Assembly: GCF_004027225.2 (NCBI RefSeq)
Contig: NC_044297.2
Span: forward strand, 5,414,047-5,478,046
Origin: Strigops habroptila
Lineage: Eukaryota; Chordata; Aves; Psittaciformes; Psittacidae
Reading direction: 5' to 3'
Length of the DNA stretch: 64,000 nt
Shown: piece by piece, positions 35,101 to 46,295 of the stretch
Layout: each line of letters starts with the position of its first letter
How positions within the stretch are numbered: position 1 is the stretch's first letter
Notes under the pieces: generated by a model
What the model saw: the letters and a program-made list of their open reading frames with translations, nothing else
Told to the model about the DNA's origin: nothing
The model's database searches: none
Translations under genes and position numbers: made by a program

Positions 35101-38100
35101 CCAGCATAGATGTGCCCAGGAGCTGAAGCAGTTTGGTTCTGTGAAGCAACATATTTTTCCCCAAAACTCGTATCTAGCCACCAATAAGCACCATTTTATT
35201 TAAGCATCCCTGGATTCAGACTCTGAGGCTGCAAATGCCCCTACCTTTGGTGCTGGGATTTTTTCCCAGCCTGCCAGTACATCAGCAATGATTTGAGCTG
35301 AGCTCCAGCCTGGGTTTCTCCAACACTGCCCTCCTTTAAACATCTGCAGGCAAGTGTGGGTGCCTGCAGAGATTTCCAGCAGAGTCAAGCTAACGCTCAG
35401 CAGGCCCTTCACAAGTCTCAGCTGGATGCCCTCCTTCAACTTCACCTGAGAAGAATCATCTACCACTCCAAAAGCTGCCCCCAGGAGCTGCAGGACACAG
35501 CAGGATCACCAGCCCAATCATGTGCTGTGATCTCCCTGGGAACCACCACTGAGACTGGAGAAAATTCCCTCCTCCTGTCTTTTTTTTTTTTTGAGACAGA
35601 TCAAAAACAAAAGACCATATTATACTTAAAACCCATGATATAATAATAACAACCTCTGCGATAAGAGAAACCAGTGATATGAAATACCAGGTAAAAAACA
35701 TCCCATCTTAGCTCAGGTTAGATTACTTAAGTTTATGACAGCACTACCATACCAGCCACAATAAGATGAACAATCGGATAGATTAGTAAATATTATCTTC
35801 CTCCTGCAGAAAGAGAGAGCAAGTCCCAGAGGCATTTAAGCAGTTTGTCAAAAAAAGTGACAAAATCTAATACAGGCTTTGTAGGAAGTTACACATACAT
35901 ACACAGTTACACCTACACAGACAAAAAGCAGAGGGGATTAAAAATCCATAGGGTGTCAATTTTCATGGTCCAGGCCATAAAAACCATCTGGGATGGTTTC
36001 ACATGGTGGTGAAAGAGGCAGACAAATGGCAAATGCAGGGAGAGAAATTGGAATATGTAAATGATTGTCACCAACTAATGGTGATCAGCCACATAGTTTG
36101 CTTGAGTGTCATTTGCTTTCTGCGATTACCTTTTCTAACAGTCAGATTCTTGCAAACTGTCATCCAGAGGACTCAGGGAAGAGTTAGATGATTGTAATAA
36201 AAAAAATACTAGTTAAAGTATCCTATTACCTTTCGGATGTGTACAATACCACTGAGAAAATCAAAATTCAGCAACACACATTCCAGAATTACAGAAAAAT
36301 CTAATTTTGCTCTCCAGATTACTAGGGCATCACCAGACAAACCCTTAGTGTGTATCTACTATTTTATAAACCATTACCTCAGTAATTCGTTTTCTTTGGA
36401 CACACAAATTTGACTGTTTCAGAAACCTTAAAATTATACCACAGCTACAATTACGTTCAGTGAAGACACAGTTCTGCTCTGGGACTTTGGTAGTGACATG
36501 TGTTTTAAGTACAACTCTTCAATGTTTTCTCACCAGATGGAATTTCTGCATTGCCAGGTCAGAGGGTTTTACTGATCGCTATTTTAACTAACATCCAACC
36601 CATCTGAAACAGTGGGCTGAATCTCTTGCTGTTGTAAAATGCGCTTCAGATCATCCCCCTCTGCTTCAGTGGCACAACTTAGCTCACACCAAGCACATTT
36701 CCCAACATACAGTCTCTTCTCAGACCCATGTTTCCTCAGCCATCCCTTTTGGGAGAAACTTTTCCTGCTGTCTTCCCTCTTTTTTCCCCCCTCCTTTCCT
36801 AAGCAGGCTGATGAATGCTTCCATTACTGACTTTTAATCATGGGTTTTGAAAGCTTTATGTGACTGTTAAACCTCTGTCGGTGCTAATAAAACCATGCAG
36901 CTGGAAATATTTGCCAGTGGGAGGGTGACTACAGAGAAGAGGGAGAACTGGGGGGACCCAAAGGATAACACTGAAGGGAAGATAAAGACAATGGAAACAG
37001 TTGGTTTTCTGTAGCTAGCAGGGAACTCTCCTGCAGTTTTCAGGAGATACTGGAGGAATTCTGCCTCTGGGAGTTTCCTCTGACAAGTTCAGAGGCAGCA
37101 GTGGAGGCTCTGCTGGTTCCTCCTGGATTAAAAGTGCTGTTGTTGCCTCCTGGAGACACTTCAACAATTTTGTTTCGAAACAGTCTCTCTCAATAACTTC
37201 ATCCTTCTGCTTCCAGAGAGAGGGAGAAGGCAGGTTGCTGGGTGATTTCTCCCTTTCAGAGGGCAGCTGCCCAATGGTAACTCCCACTGGAGCCTTCCCT
37301 TGCTCCTACAGAAACTGTTCTGCCTGGTCGCAACTACACTTCCCAAGCCCTGATGCTTGCTTCCTTCCATGCTTTTTGGGGGGGAAAGCTCTCAAACCTC
37401 AAGAGCAAATCTCACCCCGAGATTTCAACATGTTTAACAACTGCAAGGGGGTGGCTACCACCATGCAGAAAGCCATCCCAGGGACTTCAAAGGCAAAGCA
37501 TCCTCCAGCCACCAAGCAGAGCTCCTCCTTGCAGCAGCTACCACCAGACACATCTTCCAGCAGATGAATCGGAGCTTCATTATGATGTACCACTCTTAGC
37601 GAAGTACTTGCCTGAATGTTGTTGGGGATTGGAGAGCAGAGGGGTAGGAGCACTTGGGCTGCAACATTTAGGTATTAATATGAAAAAACATCTTACTGAT
37701 AACTTTTTTTCATTATTTCCATGTTATTGTAATTTCATGCAAACTTCTCCTTTCCAACACCGCTCCTGACTGCCGCTACACTTGTTTCGAGCTGGATTTG
37801 CCCCCCAGCAACGTTAATAATGGTTTCCGGATCATTTTTATTCATTTTGTGTTTTACTCACAGTACTTCATGTGACTTATGTATCCCCCAAAGCTCATAT
37901 TTCTATTTGAATTGCAAGGCAAGTAGTGGGTTTTAACATTCTGAGTGCACACACACTCCTTTCCCTCAAAATGAAAGATCATTTGAACTTTGAATTGCAT
38001 TGGCATGACATTTTTCTACTAAATTACCCTGGCTGCACTCAGTCTGAAAAGAAACAAACCCCTTTTAACTTTGTGTAGTTTATGGGGATGTCTAAACACC

Positions 38101-40884
38101 AGAGGCGATGCACAGGGGAGAGAAGAGGAGGGGAGAGATCTGCAGCACTTCTTGGCATTTTCGCCCCAGGAGAGGCAAAGTCCATCTGTGAGTCCTCCAG
38201 ATCTGAGCCTGGGTCTACCTGATCCCTTTCCAGGACCTAGGGCACCAAAGTCTGAACATCAGTCAATGACTGACAAGCAGCAACAGGTCTGTGCAGCTTC
38301 ACATCTATATCTTGGAGGACAACAGGCCAACCTCTACAGAGCATACATCCATCCCTGCACACCCACTGCAGAAGGATGGATGCAAGAAGCACTGAGGTTT
38401 TGAGACTCAGTTTTCAATGCCCACCCCGTGGGCTGCATCTCTCTGGTGGTAAAGTGTCCCTGTTCCTTGTTTTGGGAGACTTTTGTGTTGCAGGATGCCA
38501 GATCCCACTCAAATCCAAGGGTTTTTTGTTTTTTTAAGACAACCATGTAGTGACAAGTGTTTTAGGCCCTACGAAATACTTCAGCTGCCTGTGCCACCAC
38601 AGCTTCCCCCTCAAATCAACTCATGTCACAGCCTGGGGCCCCTAATCAGCCATCCTCAGCAGTTCAATCCATGCGATTCACACACTTGACCACTATGTTT
38701 AATATTACACGACCCTTTTCCATGCCCAAACTGGCTCCTCTCACAATGAATCTCCTGGCTCTGTCGACCTCTGCCTCTCACATCTACAGGCAACCCATTT
38801 CCATCTGAAGAGGAATTTAAGAACTGTTAGTCAGGGAACACAGCAGATAGTAACTATAGCAATGCATCAATCACAGCATGGTAATTACACACTACCAGGT
38901 TGCCTGTAAAAGCTGGTCTACCTGGCAGAAAATGGCAGTAATCAGCCTATTGGCAGCAGACAATACAGCATCATTTGTAATTCTTATGGCTGGATGTTCT
39001 TCATTTCACAGGGGCTGGATGCTAATCAATGAGTTGCCATGGTTACCCAACATCCCTGACCACCAATACACGATGAGATGCAAGGAAATTAGAGAGGCTT
39101 TTAGTCACCACTGCTGGGGAGGAGTTGGGGGACCTGGCTGGCTTTAACCTCCCCTCCATCCTGTTCCCACCAGTTGGAAGCTCTGAACTTGGGCAGATGG
39201 TTTGAACTCCGCTCCTGGCTTCTCCTTGATGACCAAAGTGATGCAGCCAGAAGAAACCAACTTTCTGCTCTGAACACCATGGCCAACTGCCAATCCTGTG
39301 CACTGAAGAGGTTCCCTAAAAGAGGATAAGGAGTGGCAGTGCATCTCCATGGAAGGCTGAGGGACATCTCCTAACAGAGAGCAAGGCACGGTCTCTAGCC
39401 CATAAGCCAACAGTATGGATGTAGCAGAAAAAGGCTGAGGCTGGAGAATGGAGGAACAGGCAGCCAGATGACATTGCCAAGGTCACACAAGGAACCTGTA
39501 GCAGAACACAGCACAGGCTGTCTAGTGAAACCAGCTGTCCAGAGTGATTGCCAGCCCGCAGGCTCAGCCAAGGTCAGGAAGCAAAACCAGCCCCAATGTC
39601 AGAGGTGTTTCATCCTAGTCAAGCCTATATTCCCAGGAATAGCAAGGGTTTTTTGCTAATAACCTAAATACTTAACATGCACCAGTATTAAAAAAAAGAA
39701 AATTACATTTGATGTTAGTAAAATTTACATCTAGTTATGAATCAACTCCCCAGATTGTTCTAAAAGTAATTAAATTACCTGTTGCATGCTGGAATCTCCC
39801 AGGAAACCATGAGAGTTTTTCTTCTCTTTGGGCATTTCAGGGAGTCACAGTTCTGGGGACATAGCATGAGAGACATGCCAAGGGCACTGTTGGCGAGGCA
39901 GTGGCAGGGTGAGATGGTCGGGAGATCTGTTCTTCACAGCAGAGAGTGACCTGCTCTGGGGCAGGTCAATTAAATTCCTTTTAATTGAAGGACCACCTGA
40001 GCTTTGTCAGAAAAGCCTCTGAATAGGAGCTAACCTTTTCTAAAACCATCCAAGGAGTATCACCTGTAGCATTGCCTTTGTGATTTGTTTATAACCACAT
40101 AAAAGGTAGGGCAAACCTTAACTGATCATTCTGTTTGTCTCCATTCCTTCTTTGCTCGAATGCACAGGCACATCCATAACATTTTCAAAGATGAACATCC
40201 ACAGGGACTTCACAGATTTCACATGCCAAGTTTCATGGGTGAAAAGAGATAAAGCAGGACAGAAAAGGCACTGAGGGGCAGCCTAACTACAGATTACAGG
40301 AGGACACAGGTTTTAGGACCAGCAATTCCTGGCCCAGCACTGGGAGAGTGCAAAGATCAGTGCCCAGAGCAGATTACAGAATTAAAGAGATGAAGTATTT
40401 TTAATTACACTCTGGTTTTAGGATTGATGTTCTCCCTTTCTGTGCCATCACTTCTCAGCTAATGTGGAGGACAAGATCCAAGGAGCTGCTTGCTACCAAC
40501 AGACAGGAGAAAACCAGCCAGCAAAGCCCAGCACAGGGTGTTGCTGCTTTATAATCATCCAATCCAAACTATTCACATGCAAAATGCATGAGATCCATCT
40601 ACTAGCAATGCCATTCTCAGGTGGTTCTCAGCAGGCCCCCCGGCACAGAACAAGGTTTGTTGATGGCAAATGACACACACAGTAAACACGTTTTAGTATG
40701 CAAGAGGAGTAGGACCAAAACCCAACAAGAATGAGGTCAGGACAAGAGAAGATGGTTGGCCAGGCCTCCCCTCATTGCCCCAGCTAGCAAATACCCAATC
40801 ACCGATCTCTGCCTCTTCCCAGGTATCTGCTCTCCACTTGAGAGGCTGTGTTCATCAAACCAACCCCCTTCCCCCGATGCTACT
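35101..40884. other. Unique non-coding DNA
   Basis: No CR1, LTR or gene is recognised. A T13 run (35580-35592) sits between CTGTCT and AGACAG. The 35630-36640 part is A+T-rich and unique. Frames at 37353-37769 (plus) and 37399-37653 (minus) overlap each other and have no splice support. Several A+T-rich segments, for example 37780-38070 and 39660-39780, may be conserved non-coding DNA, unproven. Confidence 0.4.
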
Positions 40885-41406
40885 TCCCACTCAGTACTTG
40901 TCAGGCCACACCTGGAATACTGTGTTCAGTTCTGGTCCCCACTGTACAAAAAAGGTGTGGACAGTCTGGAAAGGGTCCAGAGAAGGGCCACAAACATGAG
41001 TGAAGAACTAGGAAGCTGTGTGAGGAAAAGCTGAGGGAGCTGGGTTTGTTCAGATTGGATAAAAAGCCTCAGGGAAGATTTTATCACCATGTTCCAGTAT
41101 TTAAAGGGTGGCTACAAAGAAGACAGGCTCCCTTTTTACAAGGACTCATATGGAAGACAAGGGGTGATGGGCACAAGTTACTCCCCAGGAGATTCCAACT
41201 GGACAAAAGAGGAAAATTTTTCACAGTGACAACAATCTGTCACTGGAATAATGTCCCAATGGAAGTGGTGGATTCCCCAACAGTGGACACTTAAGATTCA
41301 GCCGGACAGCATTTTGGGACATCTAGTCCAGGTCAGCTTTGCCTAGAAAGGCCAGACAGATGACCCTTGAGGTCCCTTCCAACCTGGTATTCTATGATTC
41401 TATGAC
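40885..41406 (+). mobile_element. CR1 LINE 3' fragment with remnant of ORF2
   Basis: This is the longest CR1 copy in the window, about 520 bases. From about 40888 the frame reads [20 protein letters not shown] and then LERVQRRAT, the conserved C-terminal part of the CR1 reverse transcriptase. A frameshift and a stop follow, so it is dead. Downstream come 'ggtgatgggcacaagttact' and the 3' UTR, ending 'ggtcccttccaacctggtat' and two ATTCTATG octamers, the usual CR1 tail. The tail is better preserved than in the other copies. Confidence 0.95.
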
Positions 41407-43299
41407 ACGATTCACTCAATACAGAGTGGTTTAAAATGGGTTTGTTCTTCCCTCCCCTACAGCAGGATATTCCCATGGGAACACAGGTCCCAGATCCTCA
41501 AAACCCTACAAAAGCCACTGAGCAAAATAGAAAGGCACAGTCATAGAGGACCTCAGCACCAGCCCTGTTCCTGCTCACCCACCACTTCATTCTTCACACA
41601 GGACTTCTCGCCCTGTTCCCACAGCCCAAGACATTCCCCCTTGGCTGCCCTGCCCCATCCCAGTACCCTTCCCCGCAGTCACTCCAGCATATTTGGCAAG
41701 CACCCGGTCCCTGGCACATTTGGAGGGGAAATAACTTCTTCCTTGTTCTGATCTTGGTTTATTGTTGGTGTTTTAGAGTAAGAATTAAAAGAGGGAAGGC
41801 AACATCAGCTATGTTAGAAACGGCACCAGCAGCCTCTTGTGGGCAAGACGAACGCTACAGCTCCGTGCACCCAACCTCGGGTCCTGGGCTGCAGGGGCCT
41901 GGGCAAGTGGGATTGCTTGGGAGAGAAACAAGGAACAGGGAAGCACTTGAGTAGGCAAAACAAGGCAGCTCTTGGGTAGGGAAAGACAGCACAATCAAGC
42001 CCTCAGCTCTCCCTCCTTCAAAAGGAAAATGCTTATCCACATATAAGATACAAGCAGTCCATGCTTACCTCTGGAATCTTGCCTCAAATCATATCATACA
42101 TCAGAATAAACCATTTAAGACCAAACTCACCACCCCCAGCTACATTATGGCTCTGCTCAGCACTGAGATTTAGCAGATTTAACCAGGAATTACATTACAC
42201 TAAAAGGGCTTCACCTGACAATACCACCTTGTGAATAAGTGATTAAATCATCTTTCTCTACCTACTGAACTGTCTAGCCTGAGTGCTGACTTCAGGTCAC
42301 ACTCTGCATAGATAAGCCAGCCCTTATCTTGTCAGGAATCCTTTTTCCTCCTCCAGTGTCTCCCACTCAGGATGATTTTATCTCGCAGTACACAACAAGG
42401 ACCACTCAAACCAGATGCCACCCAACTTGCTTCAGGCTAACCTGGGATTTACTTAGAACTGTCTTTAGCCTGCCCCCACTTAAACACAGCATAGACGTAG
42501 AAGATAGCCCACAAGTACACTAAGGACTAAGTAGACAAGGGGAAAATATTTTGCCCAAGACCATCCAAATCCAAGAACTGAGCCAAAACCAGCAGCATAA
42601 TCTCAGCTCACAACAAGCACAAAGTTGTTAAATCCCACTCCCTCTCCAGCAAAATCTTGTCTGTCCCCATGTCTACAACCTCACATAATCATCTTTTCAG
42701 CTTCCTAACACACTTTTAAAGCAAGATGGACACTCCCAAGAGGATATAAACCTTTACTGTTGGGTGAGCAATAATTAGAGGTTTTAGGGAAAGGCTTGAG
42801 GTAACTGGAGCTGATGGGACACCCATCGCAGAGCTGCTCTCCCAGGGCAGGCTGCAACCAGCCCAGAGCAGCACTAGCACCATACCAGTCCCCTCATGAC
42901 CCCCTTCTTACACAAGATACCAGCCTTTTGCTGGGTTTCTAGCAAAAACTCTCAGTTCTCCCCCCTCCAGGCTCTTCTCCCCATTAGCCAGCTAGCTGCA
43001 TGGAGATGCCAAGTGCAAGCAAACAAGGAAAAAACACTCCTCTTACTCCAGAAAGACCACAGTGCCTCATCCTTCTCAGTAATAACCAATCCCTAAAACA
43101 GGGAGAAAAACAGACTCTTTTTCCCGGGGCATTCTGTATTGCAAACTCTCTCATCCCTCCAAAAGGTGGGGCATACCAGGCTAGACACCAGATTGCAACA
43201 CAGCTGTTCCACATCTCCCTTCCCTTTACTCTGGAGAGCAGCCAAGAAAAAGGTTTGCGTCTCTGCTTATTTTCTTTTTTTCTTTTTTCTTGCTTGCTT
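41407..43299. other. Unique non-coding DNA
   Basis: No gene or repeat family is identified. Donor-like minus-strand sites at 42066-42071 and 42127-42132 are not matched by convincing acceptors or coding texture. The plus strand becomes pyrimidine-rich from about 43260 onward into the poly(T) tract. Confidence 0.4.
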
Positions 43300-43302
43300 T
43301 CT

Positions 43303-43349
<47 letters not shown>

Positions 43350-43362
43350 TGCTATCTTCAAT
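43300..43362 (-). mobile_element. Poly(A)-tail-only retroinsertion (candidate)
   Basis: A 42-base T run (43307-43348), that is poly(A) on the minus strand, and six bases GTGCTA are flanked by TCTTCAAT at 43300-43307 and again at 43355-43362. An 8-base direct repeat around a poly(A) tract with a tiny 5' remnant is what target-primed reverse transcription leaves when the copy is truncated almost to the tail. CR1 does not make poly(A) tails, so the source would be another retroposition route. Slippage next to a chance repeat is the alternative; the left copy shares one T with the run. Confidence 0.45.
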
Positions 43363-43431
43363 AGTTGTGCAAATCCAGGAGGTGTGTGCTGGGACTGAGC
43401 TGAGACAGGAGTCTGCAGAGCAGTTTGATGG

Positions 43432-43768
43432 AACCACAGAATCCCAGACTGGTTTGCGCTGGAAGGGACCTTAAACCTCACCTGGTTCCAACCCCCTGCC
43501 ATGGGCAGGGACACCTTCCACTAGAGCAGGTTGCTCCAAGCGCCGTCTAACCTGGCCTCGAACACTGCCAGGGATGGGGCAGCCACAGCTTCTCTGGGCA
43601 CCCTGTGCCAGCGCCTCAGCACCCTCACAGGGAAGAACTTCTGCCTAAGAGCTCATCTCAGTCTCCCCTCTGGCAGGTTAAAGCCATTTCCCTCTGTCCC
43701 TACAGGCCCTTGTCCAAAGCACCTCTCCAGCTTTCTTGTAGTGTCTTTAGGTATTGGAAAGCTGTGGT
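43432..43768 (-). mobile_element. CR1 LINE 3' fragment
   Basis: The plus strand carries the reverse complement of a CR1 3' end: 'ggaagggaccttaaacctca', 'ttccaaccccctgccatggg', 'acaccttccactagagcagg', 'gggatggggcagccacagct', 'ctgtgccagcgcctcagcac' and 'tctttaggtattgg'. About 337 bases survive. It closely resembles the minus-strand copy at 59805-60172 and breaks off at a similar internal point, but the 5' flanks differ. Confidence 0.94.
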
Positions 43769-46202
43769 AGCAGACTTAAGTGTTTGCTCTCCTGTCTGCC
43801 AGGGTGAGGATGGGGAAAGTGTTCAGTCTCCCACCTCCCCAAGCCAGGCTTAGCTTACATCAACTTGAAAGCAGTTTAAACTACTCTGGAGAAAAAATAG
43901 AGAAGAATATCTGCTTCAGGTTTTGCTTTGATTTATTGAAACCAGTTTATATCTGCGTTTGTGCAGCCCCAGGTTCAACAAATCCCTAGGTTACTGTTTG
44001 TGGTTTTAAGTGATTTAATTTGTTTTAAGGGTTCGAATTTGCAACAGTGTATCCATATCGGTACTTCACACCAGAGCAAAATACATAAACCAATCGTGGA
44101 GTAGAGCTCTCAGACCTCCCTACAACGGGTTTCACACTCATGGACTCCAGCTCCTCCCCAAAGGAAACATGGGTGCTCTCCCACGGACCAGTACTTCATC
44201 CCCCAAACTGTACCCGTGGGGCCTTTTAACCCAGTTTAAACGTCCTGTGTTTGAGTTGGGATAAATGCTCATTACAAAAGCACTCCTTGCAGCTCTGCAA
44301 GGGATGCTCCATATTCCGTAGGGATGTTTCCTGTCTAGCTTCAGTGGATACACCACAAGTATTTCATCCTGCACAGATCTGGGGTTGCCCAAATAGTGCT
44401 GTGAGCTCCCCAGAAGCCTTAGCACAAGGCAGGACACGAGGTCCAGGCACGGGTGCAAGCAAGGGTGAACAGAGGGTGGGTTTGGCATGCACCAAGTTAG
44501 CAGACCACCAGTTCCCCTTACATGATGACTGCTATTGCCTCAGGTCTGAGGAGTCCTCAACCATGACTATACTGGAGCAGAGGCAAGGGCTGAGTCATGA
44601 TTAAAAAAAACTCCACAGCAGGTCCCTAAAAATACTTTCTGTTATCCTATCGTGGCCTCCTGCCCTGCGCAAACACACCATGATTCCATCCAGCACATGG
44701 TGAAATAACCCCACATCCTCCAGTCCACACCCAAAACTCAGCCTGAGCTGCATCAGAGCATCATTTTTGGAAGGGGTCCCTGTGGCAGCCACATTGCCCC
44801 CAGGACAGACCCCTCCAGGCTGCTGGGTGCCCCCAGTTCTATTAATCCTCCCACCCAGGAACCAACATCTTGGCAGGGGATGGGTCCACCAAGCCTGGAC
44901 TGGCCTTTCTCACTGGTTTAATTACACATCTGAGCAGGGAGAGATCCTGTAACCACGGCCCTGGCACACTATAAAAGCACATAAAGAAACGTGTGTGATC
45001 ATTATGCAAAGGACTCTTTCCTTTATGGGGTTTGGATTATAGTTCATAATATATGAAGCTGAACTGCAAAGTGCTTTGGTTTTTACAGGCGCCATAAACA
45101 CGAGTGGCAGTGCACCTGGGAAAGAGCAGCTGGACCAGGCAGCAGCACAACGATCATCACATTCCCATTGGGGTGCAGAGCAAACAATGTCATGTGAACC
45201 TAAAACTAGGGATCTTGTCCAAGTGCTTTGCCTCTGTTGCTGCAGACCTCATGCTACAGCTTGAGACGAAAGACCCCCTGGCAGCAGCATCCCCCTTCTG
45301 CAACCCCAGCTCAGCCCTAATCCCAGTGGGACCGTGAGAGCAGCACATCTAACTGCTGCCCCATGTGCAGAGCAGAGGAGCAGGAGGAGAGATGCTTCCC
45401 TGTCTTTTTTTTTGGGGGGTTATTCCCTGCTGCATGGTTCACACATGCCCAGGAGGGTGAGGAAACCCTGAGCTACAGAGGAGGGTGATGGAGGTGTCAG
45501 CTCACCCCCTTGGCTGTAAATCTCCTCTTTTATTGTGCTAACTGACAATGCTTCCACCCTGGTGAAATTACTCAGTGCAGAGCTAAGGCCAAGCCCAGCT
45601 CTACACCGGGGGAGAAAGGGTATGGGGGGAAAACAGCTTTTTATCACAGGGATGCAGAGGGGAAAAGGATGGGAAATGTGAGGAAACCAGATGGGGATTT
45701 AGGAGATTTTTTTGCAGCCTGCAGAGTGGGGCATTGCTGGTTGGGAAAACAAAGAGGACTTGACCAGTGGAAGGGAATAATCAATTTTTTCCCTGCTTTT
45801 ACTCAAGCTCTTTCACCCCCATTTCCTCCAAGAGAAATGCTGCCACCCTCAGCCTGGTCTGAACCTCAGGCTGCATTTCTCCTTCTTCCCCAAGCCAGGG
45901 CATATTTGGGGTCCAGGGTGCAAAGCGGTATGGTTTGGGATCCAGGACACAGACTGGGGCTGCAGTGGCAGGGCAGAGAAAAGCATCTGTCAGCATCCTG
46001 CTTCTTTCTTCTGTTTCTAAGTGGCAGAAACATCCAGCTCTCCGTTGCCTGGCATGACACAGCATCACCCCAAAAGCTCCCCAGGCCGGCTGCAGAGCTC
46101 TGCACACCTCCAAAACTGGCTGTGTTTCAGGCCTGGAAGGATTTCATCAATATTTAAACAAAATGCTTTCAGCATGATGCGTGTACGATGTGTGCTACTT
46201 AC
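43769..46202. other. Unique non-coding DNA
   Basis: Nothing is recognisable as a gene or repeat. Overlapping frames at 44138-44604 occur on both strands without splice support. If the candidate minus-strand gene is real this is intron. Confidence 0.4.
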
Positions 46203-46295
46203 ACCGACACTGAAGTACATAGAGATAACTGTGTGGGTGCCACATCCCTCTGCAACCAGGCTGTCTCCAGCTAGGTTAATGATCACTGCTTTGCC
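46203..46295 (-). CDS. Candidate internal coding exon, family not recognised
   Basis: A strong GTAAGT donor on the minus strand follows 93 bases that are open in phase 0 at both ends (31 codons), after an acceptor ggtggccag with a modest pyrimidine tract. The frame reads GKAVIINLAGDSLVAEGCGT and ends HTVISMYFSVG. That is an alternating hydrophobic pattern suggesting beta-strands, with one cysteine. About 24 of 31 codons start with a purine and nearly half with G, a typical coding signature. The phase-0 start joins in frame to the candidate at 54737-54804. Family unknown; a chance frame remains possible. Confidence 0.38.

Noticed and set aside
35573..35605. Alu-like wording (poly-T then gagacag)
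   Set aside because: The match is only about ten bases beyond the T-run, and the rest of the window is avian. Primate SINEs are not expected.
43000..43514. Frames with long Phe or Lys runs across 43.3 kb
   Set aside because: They are translations of the T42 tract and adjoining pyrimidine-rich sequence, not proteins.
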